Source: DATCLS01 sp036563805 (GTDB lineage: Bacteria; Actinomycetota; Acidimicrobiia; Acidimicrobiales; VFJN01). From it: a stretch of 39,095 bases of DNA. A program made the translations under genes and the position numbers. Shown here piece by piece: positions 18,809-26,264 of this stretch (positions are counted from its first letter, which is position 1; every line of letters begins with the position of its first letter). The DNA lies in assembly GCA_036563805.1 (NCBI GenBank), contig DATCLS010000098.1:1-39095 (forward strand). Direction: 5' to 3'. Under the pieces are notes generated by a model. It did not search any database. It had not been told where the DNA came from and saw nothing but the letters and a program-made list of their open reading frames with translations.

Positions 18809-19174
18809 GTGTCGGAACTCCTCCGCTCGTACCTCACCGCCGGTGTCTTCTTGGGCGTGGCGGTGGCGCTCGTGGCCGCCGTCATGGGGCTCGGCCGGCT
18901 CATCCGGCCCAACCGCCCGCAGCCCGAGAAGTACATCAACTACGAGTCGGGCGTCGACCCCGCCGGGTCCGGCTGGGGCCAGACGCAGGTCCGCTACTAC
19001 CTGTTCGCACTCCTGTTCGTCCTCTTCGATGTGGAGGCCGTCTTCCTCTTCCCCTTCGCCACCCGAGCCGAGGCCTACGACTGGTTCGGTGCGGTCGAGG
19101 CGGGCGTGTTCGTGGTGATCCTGGCCCTGGGGTTGCTCTACGCCTGGAAGAAGAAGGTTCTCCGCTGGATCTGA
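18809..19174 (+). CDS. nuoA: NADH-quinone oxidoreductase-like subunit A, locus 2
   Basis: NuoA (ND3) is a three-helix subunit of the hinge between the arms. The protein has 121 residues, normal for the family. The conserved loop reads NYESGVDPAG, and the second helix has LLFVLFDVEAVFLFPFA with Asp74 and Glu76, the acidic pair expected in NuoA. GTG 18809 is chosen because the hydrophobic first helix follows a short polar N terminus and the promoter -10 lies 8 bases upstream. It opens the second complex I locus. There is a 39-base gap to nuoB2. Confidence 0.95.
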   Translation: MSELLRSYLTAGVFLGVAVALVAAVMGLGRLIRPNRPQPEKYINYESGVDPAGSGWGQTQVRYYLFALLFVLFDVEAVFLFPFATRAEAYDWFGAVEAGVFVVILALGLLYAWKKKVLRWI

Positions 19175-19213
19175 TGCCCACGATGACCAAGACCGCCAAG
19201 GGAACGTCCTGAC

Positions 19214-19714
19214 ATGGGGCTCGTCGAGAGCGGCAAGCTTCCCAAGCCCCTCACCTCGCTCCTCAACACGGCCCGCAAGTACAGCCTCTGGGCCTACCAG
19301 TGGGGCCTGGCCTGCTGCGCCATCGAGATGGGCGCGGCGTTCGCCTCCCCGCGCTACGACGTCATGCGCCTGGGCGTGATCCCGCTGCCGGCCAGCCCCC
19401 GCCAGGCCGACGTCGTGGTCATCTCCGGCACGGTGACCGACAAGATGGTCCCGGCGATCAAGCGGCTCTACGAGCAGATGGCCGACCCCAAGTACGTGAT
19501 CTCGATGGGGTCGTGCACCAACTGCGGCGGCCCGTACTGGGACAGCTACTCGGTCACCAAGGGGATCGACCAGATCGTGCCCGTCGACGTGTACGTGCCC
19601 GGCTGCCCGCCCCGGCCCGAAGCGCTGCTCGAGGGCATCGTCCTGCTGCAGCAGCGCATCGGGTCCGAAGACATGGCGTCGCGCTGGCGCGGCGACCCGA
19701 TCGTGGTGTCCTGA
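19214..19714 (+). CDS. nuoB: NADH-quinone oxidoreductase-like subunit B, locus 2
   Basis: Complete NuoB of 166 residues. The N2 cluster ligands are Cys34 and Cys35 (GLACCAIEMG), Cys101 (SMGSC) and Cys131 (VPGCPP). An additional Cys104 sits in GSCTNCGG, where NuoB1 of this window has Ser (GVCASSGG). The stretch VIPLPASPRQAD lacks the FRASPRQAD arginine typical of NADH-linked NuoB and reads more like what I recall of archaeal or F420H2-type homologs. ATG 19214 follows a weak AAGGGAA ribosome-binding sequence. The stop overlaps the nuoC2 ATG by one base (TGATG). Electron delivery to quinone in a complex without NuoEFG is the expected role. Confidence 0.96.
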   Translation: MGLVESGKLPKPLTSLLNTARKYSLWAYQWGLACCAIEMGAAFASPRYDVMRLGVIPLPASPRQADVVVISGTVTDKMVPAIKRLYEQMADPKYVISMGSCTNCGGPYWDSYSVTKGIDQIVPVDVYVPGCPPRPEALLEGIVLLQQRIGSEDMASRWRGDPIVVS

Positions 19715-20442
19715 TGGCCGACGAGACGGCGACCACCGAGGCACCGGAGGACCAGGCGCCCGAGCAGGAGACCGACGAGCTCCACCAGGGTCTGCTCGAT
19801 CGGATGACGGAGGGCCTGGGCGACGCCATCGTCGGCAGCCACATCGCGCCCGGCCACGCCTTGTGGGTGCGGGTGAGGCGCGAGGCCTGGCGGGAGGCCG
19901 CCCGGTTCGTCCGCGACAAGCTCGACTGCACGTTCTTCGACTTCCTGTCGGGCATCGACTGGATGCCGTCGCCCTGGGGTCGTTACGAGGACGCCGCCGG
20001 CGTCGACGACCCCATCCCCGTGCCCGACCCCGACGCCCCGATCGAGACCGGCTACGCCGGCGGCGACACCCGGTTCCAGGTGTTCTGCCGTCTGGCCAAG
20101 GTGCGGCGGCCCCCGCACCACGCCGTGATCCTCAAGGCCGACGTCCCCGAGGACGACCTGCGCATCGACAGCCTCGTGCCCCTGTACGGGGGCGCCAACT
20201 GGCACGAGCGCGAGTGCTGGGAGATGTTTGGCATCACGTTCGAGGGCCACCCGGCCCTCCGCCACCTGTACCTGCCGGCCGAGTTCGAGGGGCACCCGCT
20301 CCGCAAGGACTTCCCGCTCCTCGCCCGGCTGGTCAAGCCGTGGCCCGGCATCGTCGACGTCGAGCCCATGCCCGAGGAGGCCGGCGCGAACGGCGGCGGC
20401 GACGGCGACGGCGGGGGCGACACAGAGGGAGGTGACGCATGA
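19714..20442 (+). CDS. nuoC: NADH-quinone oxidoreductase-like subunit C, locus 2
   Basis: NuoC family protein of 242 residues. The signature HERECWEMFGITFEGHPALR is followed by EFEGHPLRKDFPL. Relative to NuoC1 it has a longer N terminus (about 35 acidic residues), a middle loop rich in Asp and Pro (DDPIPVPDPDAPIETG), and a Gly/Asp tail (GGGDGDGGGDTEGGDA). The two copies in this window are clearly paralogous rather than recent duplicates, since the similarity is limited to family motifs. It overlaps nuoB2 by one base and nuoD2 by 4 bases (ATGA). Confidence 0.96.
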   Translation: MADETATTEAPEDQAPEQETDELHQGLLDRMTEGLGDAIVGSHIAPGHALWVRVRREAWREAARFVRDKLDCTFFDFLSGIDWMPSPWGRYEDAAGVDDPIPVPDPDAPIETGYAGGDTRFQVFCRLAKVRRPPHHAVILKADVPEDDLRIDSLVPLYGGANWHERECWEMFGITFEGHPALRHLYLPAEFEGHPLRKDFPLLARLVKPWPGIVDVEPMPEEAGANGGGDGDGGGDTEGGDA

Positions 20443-21617
20443 CCGCCATCACCGAGCGCCAGCAGCTCGCCTACGCCGAGCGCCAGGCGGCGGAGGTCCG
20501 GGTCAGCGTCGAGCTCGAGACCGACGAGGGCATGACCCTTAACATCGGGCCCCAGCACCCGGCCACGCACGGGACGCTGCGCCTGATCGCCAAGCTCGAC
20601 GGCGAGCAGGTGGTGTGGGCCGACGTGGCCCCCGGCTACATGCACCGGGGCTACGAGAAGCTCACCGAGGTGCGGACCTACCCCCAGGTCACGACGCTGA
20701 TCAACCGCATCGACTGGCTGGGCAGCTTCGCCAACGAGGTGCCGTTCATCCTGGCGGCCGAGAAGCTGATGGAGATCGAGGCCCCGCCCCGGGCCCGCTA
20801 CATCCGCACGATCCTCTTCGAGATGGCGCGCATCGCCAACATCGTGCTGTTCCTCGGCGACCTCGGGGTCCAGCTCGGGGCGGTCACGCCGGCGTTCTAC
20901 GCGTTCCGCGATCGCGAGCACGTGCTCGACCAGATCGAGGCGGTCACGGGCGGCCGGTTCCATCCCAACTTCGACCGCATCGGCGGCCTGAAGGACGACC
21001 TGCCCAAGGGCTGGATCGCCGACACCAAGGCCGTCATGGTCCGGATCCGCAGCTTCTGCGACGAGATCGAGGACCTGCTGTTCGGCAACGAGATCTTCGA
21101 GGCCCGGACGCGGGGCATCGGTGTCGTGCCGGCCGACGTCGGCCTGTCCTACGGGCTGACCGGGGCCAACATCCGGGCCTCGGGCGTCGACTGGGACCTG
21201 CGCCGCGACGGGCCGGACGTCGGGCTCGCCCATCGCGACGTCGACTGGAGGGTGTGGACGCACCCGGACGGTGACAGCTTCGCCCGGTGCTGGGTCCGCC
21301 TGCAGGAGACCCGCGAGGCCACGAAGATCGTCGACCAGCTGTGCGACGGCCTGCCCAGCGGGCCGATCATGGCCAAGGTCCCGCGCATCATCAAGGTCCC
21401 GGCGGGCGAGGCCTACGTCGAGACCGAGAACCCGCTCGGCGCCATGGGCTACTACATCGTGTCCAAGGGCGACCTCGGGCCGTTCCGCACCAAGATCCGC
21501 TCGGCCAGCTTCTCCAACGTGTCGATCGTGCCGTGGCTGCTGCGGGGCGTGTACGTGCCCGACATCATCACGATCCTGGCCAGCCTCTACTTCATCCTGG
21601 GTGACATCGACCGATGA
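20439..21617 (+). CDS. nuoD: NADH-quinone oxidoreductase-like subunit D, locus 2 (Trp at the quinone-site Tyr)
   Basis: NuoD/49-kDa family protein of 392 residues, close to the minimal family length. The quinone loop HPATHG has His44, the position of bovine His59. Counting 49 residues on, the position of bovine Tyr108 is Trp93 (NRIDW), not Tyr. Counting 26 on, the position of bovine Arg85, the NDUFAF7 methylation target, is Arg70 (GYMHRGYEK). NuoD1 in this window has the reverse: Tyr and Thr. The C terminus ends with the family pattern LYFILGDIDR. It overlaps nuoC2 and nuoH2 by 4 bases. It should form the quinone pocket of the locus 2 enzyme, possibly with different quinone contacts. Confidence 0.97.
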   Translation: MTAITERQQLAYAERQAAEVRVSVELETDEGMTLNIGPQHPATHGTLRLIAKLDGEQVVWADVAPGYMHRGYEKLTEVRTYPQVTTLINRIDWLGSFANEVPFILAAEKLMEIEAPPRARYIRTILFEMARIANIVLFLGDLGVQLGAVTPAFYAFRDREHVLDQIEAVTGGRFHPNFDRIGGLKDDLPKGWIADTKAVMVRIRSFCDEIEDLLFGNEIFEARTRGIGVVPADVGLSYGLTGANIRASGVDWDLRRDGPDVGLAHRDVDWRVWTHPDGDSFARCWVRLQETREATKIVDQLCDGLPSGPIMAKVPRIIKVPAGEAYVETENPLGAMGYYIVSKGDLGPFRTKIRSASFSNVSIVPWLLRGVYVPDIITILASLYFILGDIDR

Positions 21618-22669
21618 GCGGCGCCCCCCTCGCCACCGCCCTCATGACCGCCGTCGAGCTGTCCTGGTGGCAGCAGACCGTGCTGCGCTCGATCGGCGTC
21701 CTCGTGGCCGTGCTGATCCCAGCGGGCACGCTCGTCTACGTCTTCCTGTTCAAGATGATGAGCTTCATGCAGAGCCGGCTCGGGCCCATGGAGGCCGGGC
21801 CCTACGGCTCCATGCAGCTCCTCGCCGAGGTCGGCAAGTGGATCCAGAAGGAAGACCTGGTGCCCTGGCGGGCCGACCGCAAGCTCTTCGCCTTGGCGCC
21901 GTACGTGGTCGTCCTGTCGGTGTTCCTGATCTACCTGGTCGTGCCGTTCGGGCCCGACGCCTGGTTCACCAACCTCGACACCGGCGTGTTCTGGATCATG
22001 GCCGTGTCGTCGATCTCGGTCGTCGGCATCCTCATCGCCGGTTGGGCGTCGGCCAACAAGTACTCGCTGCTCGGCGGCCTGCGGGCGGCCGGTCAGCTCA
22101 TCGCCTACGAGCTGCCGATGGTGCTGGCGGTGCTCGGCGTGGTCATCCAGGCCGGCACGCTGAACCTGCAGGACATCGTGGCCGCCCAGCACGAGGGTGA
22201 GATCTTCGGCTGGGGCTTCATCGGCAACCCGTACATCCTCACCCAGCTCGTCGGGTTCTTCATCTTCCTGGTTGCCACGCAGGCCGAGCTCACGCAGACG
22301 CCGTTCGACATGCCGATCGCCGAGTCCGAGCTGGTCTCGGGCTACATGACCGAGTACAGCGGCATGCGGTTCCTGCTGTTCTTCATCGCCGAGTTCGCCA
22401 CCGCCGGTGCGTTCTCGGCGGTGGCCGCCACCCTGTTCCTGGGCGGCTGGAGCCTGCCGTGGGTCGACCTCGACGCCGACTACATGAACGTAATCGGCCC
22501 CATCGTGCTGCTGGCGAAGATGATGCTGGTGGCGTTCCTCATCTTCTGGGTGCGGTTCACCTACCCGCGCTTCCGTGAGGACCAGCTCCAGCAGCTCGCC
22601 TGGAAGATCCTGATCCCCCTGTCGCTGGTGAACATCCTGGCGACCATGGTCCTGAAGGTGGCCTTCTGA
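21614..22669 (+). CDS. nuoH: NADH-quinone oxidoreductase-like subunit H, locus 2
   Basis: NuoH (ND1) family membrane protein of 351 residues, about eight helices. Landmarks: SRLGPMEAGPYGSMQLLAE, WIQKEDLVPWRADR, and the acidic loop AELTQTPFDMPIAESELVSG with TEYSGMRF. Compared with NuoH1 it is shorter by one C-terminal hydrophobic segment and has GPMEAG instead of GPNKAG, both known family variants. ATG 21614 overlaps the nuoD2 stop (ATGA). The stop overlaps nuoI2 (TGATG). It would anchor the peripheral B-C-D-I module of the second enzyme. Confidence 0.97.
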   Translation: MSGAPLATALMTAVELSWWQQTVLRSIGVLVAVLIPAGTLVYVFLFKMMSFMQSRLGPMEAGPYGSMQLLAEVGKWIQKEDLVPWRADRKLFALAPYVVVLSVFLIYLVVPFGPDAWFTNLDTGVFWIMAVSSISVVGILIAGWASANKYSLLGGLRAAGQLIAYELPMVLAVLGVVIQAGTLNLQDIVAAQHEGEIFGWGFIGNPYILTQLVGFFIFLVATQAELTQTPFDMPIAESELVSGYMTEYSGMRFLLFFIAEFATAGAFSAVAATLFLGGWSLPWVDLDADYMNVIGPIVLLAKMMLVAFLIFWVRFTYPRFREDQLQQLAWKILIPLSLVNILATMVLKVAF

Positions 22670-23223
22670 TGGCCAAGCTCCCCGGCTCCAAGGTGCCCGG
22701 CCTGGTCAAGGGCCTGGGCGTGACGCTCAAGACGATGGCCCGCACGACGTTCCCGTCGCGGGGCATCAAGACGCTGATCCCGGCGCCCTCCAAGGGCGCG
22801 GCGACCGTGCAGTACCCCCACGAGAAGGAGACGCCGGCCCCCCGGGCCCGCGGCGTCATCGCCCTCAAGGAGGACAACTGCACGGTCTGCATGCTGTGCG
22901 CGCGCAGCTGCCCCGACTGGTGCATCTACATCGAGGGCCACAAGGACACGGCCCCGCCGCGCCGGCCGGGCGGCAAGCCCCGGACGGTCAACAAGCTCGA
23001 CCGGTTCGACATCGACTACGCGCTGTGCATGTACTGCGGGATCTGCGTCGAGGTCTGCCCGTTCGACGCCCTGTTCTGGAGTCCCGAGTACGAGTACTCC
23101 GAGCTGCGGTTGGCCGACCTGCTCCACGACAAGGAGCGGCTCGGCGAGTGGATGCAGGCCGTGCCCGACTTCGAGCCCTACGAGGCCGGGTCGGAGCAGA
23201 AGGTGCGGAAGGTCCCGCGGTAG
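22669..23223 (+). CDS. nuoI: NADH-quinone oxidoreductase-like subunit I, locus 2
   Basis: NuoI family protein of 184 residues with two [4Fe-4S] motifs: Cys71, Cys74, Cys77, Cys81 (CTVCMLCARSCP) and Cys120, Cys123, Cys126, Cys130 (CMYCGICVEVCP). In an enzyme with no NuoE, F or G, this subunit is the likely docking surface for the unknown electron donor, as ferredoxin or FpoF is proposed to dock on NuoI/FpoI-type subunits elsewhere. About 60 basic residues precede the first cluster. It lacks the long acidic tail of NuoI1. It overlaps nuoH2 by one base; the next gene starts 16 bases later. Confidence 0.97.
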   Translation: MAKLPGSKVPGLVKGLGVTLKTMARTTFPSRGIKTLIPAPSKGAATVQYPHEKETPAPRARGVIALKEDNCTVCMLCARSCPDWCIYIEGHKDTAPPRRPGGKPRTVNKLDRFDIDYALCMYCGICVEVCPFDALFWSPEYEYSELRLADLLHDKERLGEWMQAVPDFEPYEAGSEQKVRKVPR

Positions 23224-23239
23224 GGCCGAGGGAAGCGAC

Positions 23240-23752
23240 ATGGTGGCCCAGAACATCTTCTTCTACCTGTTCGCCGCGGTGATGGTGGCTTCCGCCATCG
23301 CCGTCGTGACGACCAAGAACGTGGTGCGGGGTGCCCTGTACCTGATCGTGGTGTTCGCCGGCGTCTCGGCGCAGTACCTGCTGCTGACCGCCGAGTTCGT
23401 CGCCGTCACCCAGGTGCTGATCTACATCGGGGCGATCATGGTCCTGATGCTGTTCGGCATCATGCTGACCCGGGCCAAGATCGGCCAGGAGGTCAACCTC
23501 ACCAACGCCAACTGGGCCGTGGGCCTGCTGACCTCGGTGCTGCTGCTGGCGGTCATGGCCTACGCCCTGATCGACCACTTCGGCGACGACAAGCTGCCCG
23601 ACGACCTGCGGCTCGACCAGGTGGCCGGCAGCAACACCGCCACGGTGAGCGACGCCATCTTCTCGCAGTACCTGATCCCGTTCGAGGCGGTGTCGGTGCT
23701 GCTGCTGGCGGCGCTGGTCGGCGCCATCGTGATCGCACGGAAGGACCGGTAG
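23240..23752 (+). CDS. nuoJ: NADH-quinone oxidoreductase-like subunit J, locus 2
   Basis: NuoJ (ND6) family protein of 170 residues with five helices. The conserved third helix region VTQVLIYIGAIMVLMLFGIML is present, and the protein ends shortly after the fifth helix (ARKDR), without the charged tail of NuoJ1. ATG 23240 is preceded by GAGGGAAG, a good ribosome-binding sequence at about the right distance. It is followed 2 bases later by nuoK2. Confidence 0.96.
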   Translation: MVAQNIFFYLFAAVMVASAIAVVTTKNVVRGALYLIVVFAGVSAQYLLLTAEFVAVTQVLIYIGAIMVLMLFGIMLTRAKIGQEVNLTNANWAVGLLTSVLLLAVMAYALIDHFGDDKLPDDLRLDQVAGSNTATVSDAIFSQYLIPFEAVSVLLLAALVGAIVIARKDR

Positions 23753-23754
23753 CG

Positions 23755-24063
23755 GTGGACTCCCTGATGCTCAACCAGTTCCTGCTCCTGGGGGCCGTGC
23801 TGTTCTGCATCGGTGTCTACGGCGCGCTGGCCAAGCGGTCGGCCGTCATGGTGCTGATGTCGATCGAGCTGATCCTCAACGCGGTCAACATCAACCTGCT
23901 GGCCTTCGGAGCGAACGCCGGCGACCCGGCCGGCGCCGTGTTCGCGCTGTTCGTGATCGCCGTGGCCGCGGCCGAGGTCGGTGTCGGCTTGGCGATCGTG
24001 CTGATCATCTACCGCAACCGCCAGAGCGTCGACCTCGACGACGCCAGCATGATGAAGGGGTAG
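23755..24063 (+). CDS. nuoK: NADH-quinone oxidoreductase-like subunit K, locus 2
   Basis: NuoK (ND4L) family protein of 102 residues, three helices. Both essential membrane glutamates are present, Glu38 (MSIELILNAV) and Glu74 (AAAEVGVGLAI). GTG 23755 is used; ATG 23767 is four codons further on. The gene ends 10 bases before nuoL2. Confidence 0.96.
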   Translation: MDSLMLNQFLLLGAVLFCIGVYGALAKRSAVMVLMSIELILNAVNINLLAFGANAGDPAGAVFALFVIAVAAAEVGVGLAIVLIIYRNRQSVDLDDASMMKG

Positions 24064-24073
24064 GGCGCGGCCG

Positions 24074-26254
24074 ATGCTCGAGAACGCCTGGATCATCCCG
24101 CTCCTGCCTGCGGCGTCGTTCTTCCTGATCCTCTTCTTCGGGAAGCGCATGCCCCGCAAGGGCAGCGAGATCGGCATCGCCGCCGTCGCCATCGCCTTCG
24201 TGCTGGCGCTCGTCGTCAACGTCCAGTGGTTCGACCACGTCAACAACCCGAACGAGCCCGCCGAGCACGAGACCGAGCAGGTCGAGCCGGCCGGGGAGGA
24301 GGAGCACGCCCTCGCCGCCGGCGAGTCGGCCGCCCCCGCCGCCTCCCGCGCCGCGTCCGCCGAGGCCGCGCCGTCCGCCGAGGACGAGGAAGAGCATCAC
24401 GCCGTCGAGCCGGTGACCCGCCAGTGGACCTGGTTCCAGAACGGCGGCGTCGACATCGAGGTCGGCATGCTCCTCGACGGCCCGGCCGTGATGATGCTGT
24501 TCGTCGTCACGCTGGTGTCGCTGCTCGTGCACGTGTACTCGACCGACTACGTGGCGGGCGATCGGCGCTACACGCACTTCTTCGCCTTCCTGTCGTTGTT
24601 CACCGCCTCGATGCTCGGGCTGGTCATGGCCGCCTCCACGCTGCAGCTGCTCGTGCTGTGGGAGCTGGTGGGGCTCTGCTCGTTCGCCCTCATCGGCCAC
24701 TGGTGGGAGGAGAAGCCCAACAGCGACGCCGCCCTGAAGGCGTTCATCACCAACCGCGTGGGCGACGTCGGCCTGATCTGCGGCGTGGTCATCCTGTTCT
24801 TCGCGGCCGGCGGGACGTTCGACATCCTCGAGATCAACACGGCAGCGGTCGAGGGGGCCGTGAGCGAGACGGCCCTCACCGTGGCGGCCTGCTCGCTGAT
24901 CGCCGCGGTCATGTCCAAGTCGGGCCAGTTCGTGCTCCACACCTGGCTGCCCGACGCCATGGCCGGCCCCACCCCGGTGTCCGCCCTGATCCACGCGGCG
25001 ACGATGGTCGTGGCCGGCATCTACATGGTCGGCCGGCTCTACGGCGTCTTCTTCCAGGGCCTCGACATCGGCACGTCCAGCGTCAACCTGCTCGCCGTCG
25101 TCGGCGGCGTGACCGTGATCGGCGGGGCCGGGCTGGCGTTCGTCCAGAACGACATCAAGAAGGTCCTCGCCTACTCGACCGTCAGCCAGCTCGGCTACAT
25201 GGTCATGGCGCTGGGCGTGGGGGCGTGGACGGCCGCCTTCTTCCACCTGTTCACCCACGCCTTCTTCAAGGCGGGGCTGTTCCTCGGTTCGGGCTCCGTG
25301 AGCCACGCCGTGCACAGCTTCGACATGAAGAAGGACATGGGCGGCCTGCGGAAGTGGATGCCGCACACGTTCCGCACGTTCCTCGTGTGCACGGCGGCGC
25401 TGATCGGCCTGTTCCCGCTGGCCGGCTTCTGGTCGAAGGACGAGATCCTGGCCGGCGCCTCCCAGCTCGGGGCCGGCTACGACGCCTTCCTCGTGGTGGG
25501 CACGATCGGCGCCCTGATGACCGCGGCCTACATGACCCGGGTCATCTACCTCACTTTCTACGGCGAGTACCGGGGCCACGGGCACCCGCACGAGTCGGGC
25601 CCCCGCATCGTGGTGCCGCTCTACATCCTCACGGCGCTGGCCGTCGTGGCCGGCTTCGCCAACCTGCCCGACACCGGGGCGCTCAGCTGGGTCCCCGAGA
25701 GCGTGGCCCTGCGGTTCGAGCACTTCTACGAGCCGGTCGGCCCCTACTTCCCGAGCGAGCTGCCGGCGTTCAGCCACCCCGAGTTCGACATCGTGATCGC
25801 CATCGTCAGCACGGTCGTGGCGGTCGGCAGCATCCTCGCCGTCTACGCCTGGTACTGGCTGGGCAAGGGCCCGCACGGCATCACCGAGAGGTCGCGGGCG
25901 GCCCGGGCCGGCTACACGGTGCTGGCCAACAAGTACTACTTCGACCACCTCTACACCGACGTCGTCGCCGGCGGCACCAAGGGCCCGGTGGCCCGGGCCG
26001 TCTACTGGGTGAACCAGAACGTGATCGACGGCGTGGTCAACGGCGCCGGGCGCCTGGCCACCGCCTTCGGTCGGTTCGTGTACGCCCGGTTCGACCAGCA
26101 GGTCGTCGACGGCACCGTCCTGGGTTCGGCCGCCGCGGCCCGGCGCGGCGGCCAGGCGGCCCGCCGAATCACCACCGGGAAGGTCCAGCAGTACGGCGCC
26201 CTCCTCTTCGGAGCCGTGGCCGTGTTCGCCGGCGCGCTCATCCTCTTCGTCTGA
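24074..26254 (+). CDS. nuoL: NADH-quinone oxidoreductase-like subunit L, locus 2
   Basis: NuoL (ND5) family proton-translocating subunit of 726 residues, longer than NuoL1 (662). Channel residues: Glu197 (VLWELVGLCSF), Lys282 (VMSKSGQF), and the FWSKDEIL motif further on. Residues about 57-115 form an acidic, Ala-rich insertion with several His between the first helices (NNPNEPAEHETEQ to EDEEEHHAVEP). Family NuoL proteins have only a short beta-hairpin loop there. The C terminus has the lateral helix and last membrane helix (ALLFGAVAVFAGALILFV). The insertion is at a different place from that in NuoL1, so the two arose independently. Confidence 0.96.
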   Translation: MLENAWIIPLLPAASFFLILFFGKRMPRKGSEIGIAAVAIAFVLALVVNVQWFDHVNNPNEPAEHETEQVEPAGEEEHALAAGESAAPAASRAASAEAAPSAEDEEEHHAVEPVTRQWTWFQNGGVDIEVGMLLDGPAVMMLFVVTLVSLLVHVYSTDYVAGDRRYTHFFAFLSLFTASMLGLVMAASTLQLLVLWELVGLCSFALIGHWWEEKPNSDAALKAFITNRVGDVGLICGVVILFFAAGGTFDILEINTAAVEGAVSETALTVAACSLIAAVMSKSGQFVLHTWLPDAMAGPTPVSALIHAATMVVAGIYMVGRLYGVFFQGLDIGTSSVNLLAVVGGVTVIGGAGLAFVQNDIKKVLAYSTVSQLGYMVMALGVGAWTAAFFHLFTHAFFKAGLFLGSGSVSHAVHSFDMKKDMGGLRKWMPHTFRTFLVCTAALIGLFPLAGFWSKDEILAGASQLGAGYDAFLVVGTIGALMTAAYMTRVIYLTFYGEYRGHGHPHESGPRIVVPLYILTALAVVAGFANLPDTGALSWVPESVALRFEHFYEPVGPYFPSELPAFSHPEFDIVIAIVSTVVAVGSILAVYAWYWLGKGPHGITERSRAARAGYTVLANKYYFDHLYTDVVAGGTKGPVARAVYWVNQNVIDGVVNGAGRLATAFGRFVYARFDQQVVDGTVLGSAAAARRGGQAARRITTGKVQQYGALLFGAVAVFAGALILFV

Positions 26255-26264
26255 AGGTTCACCG

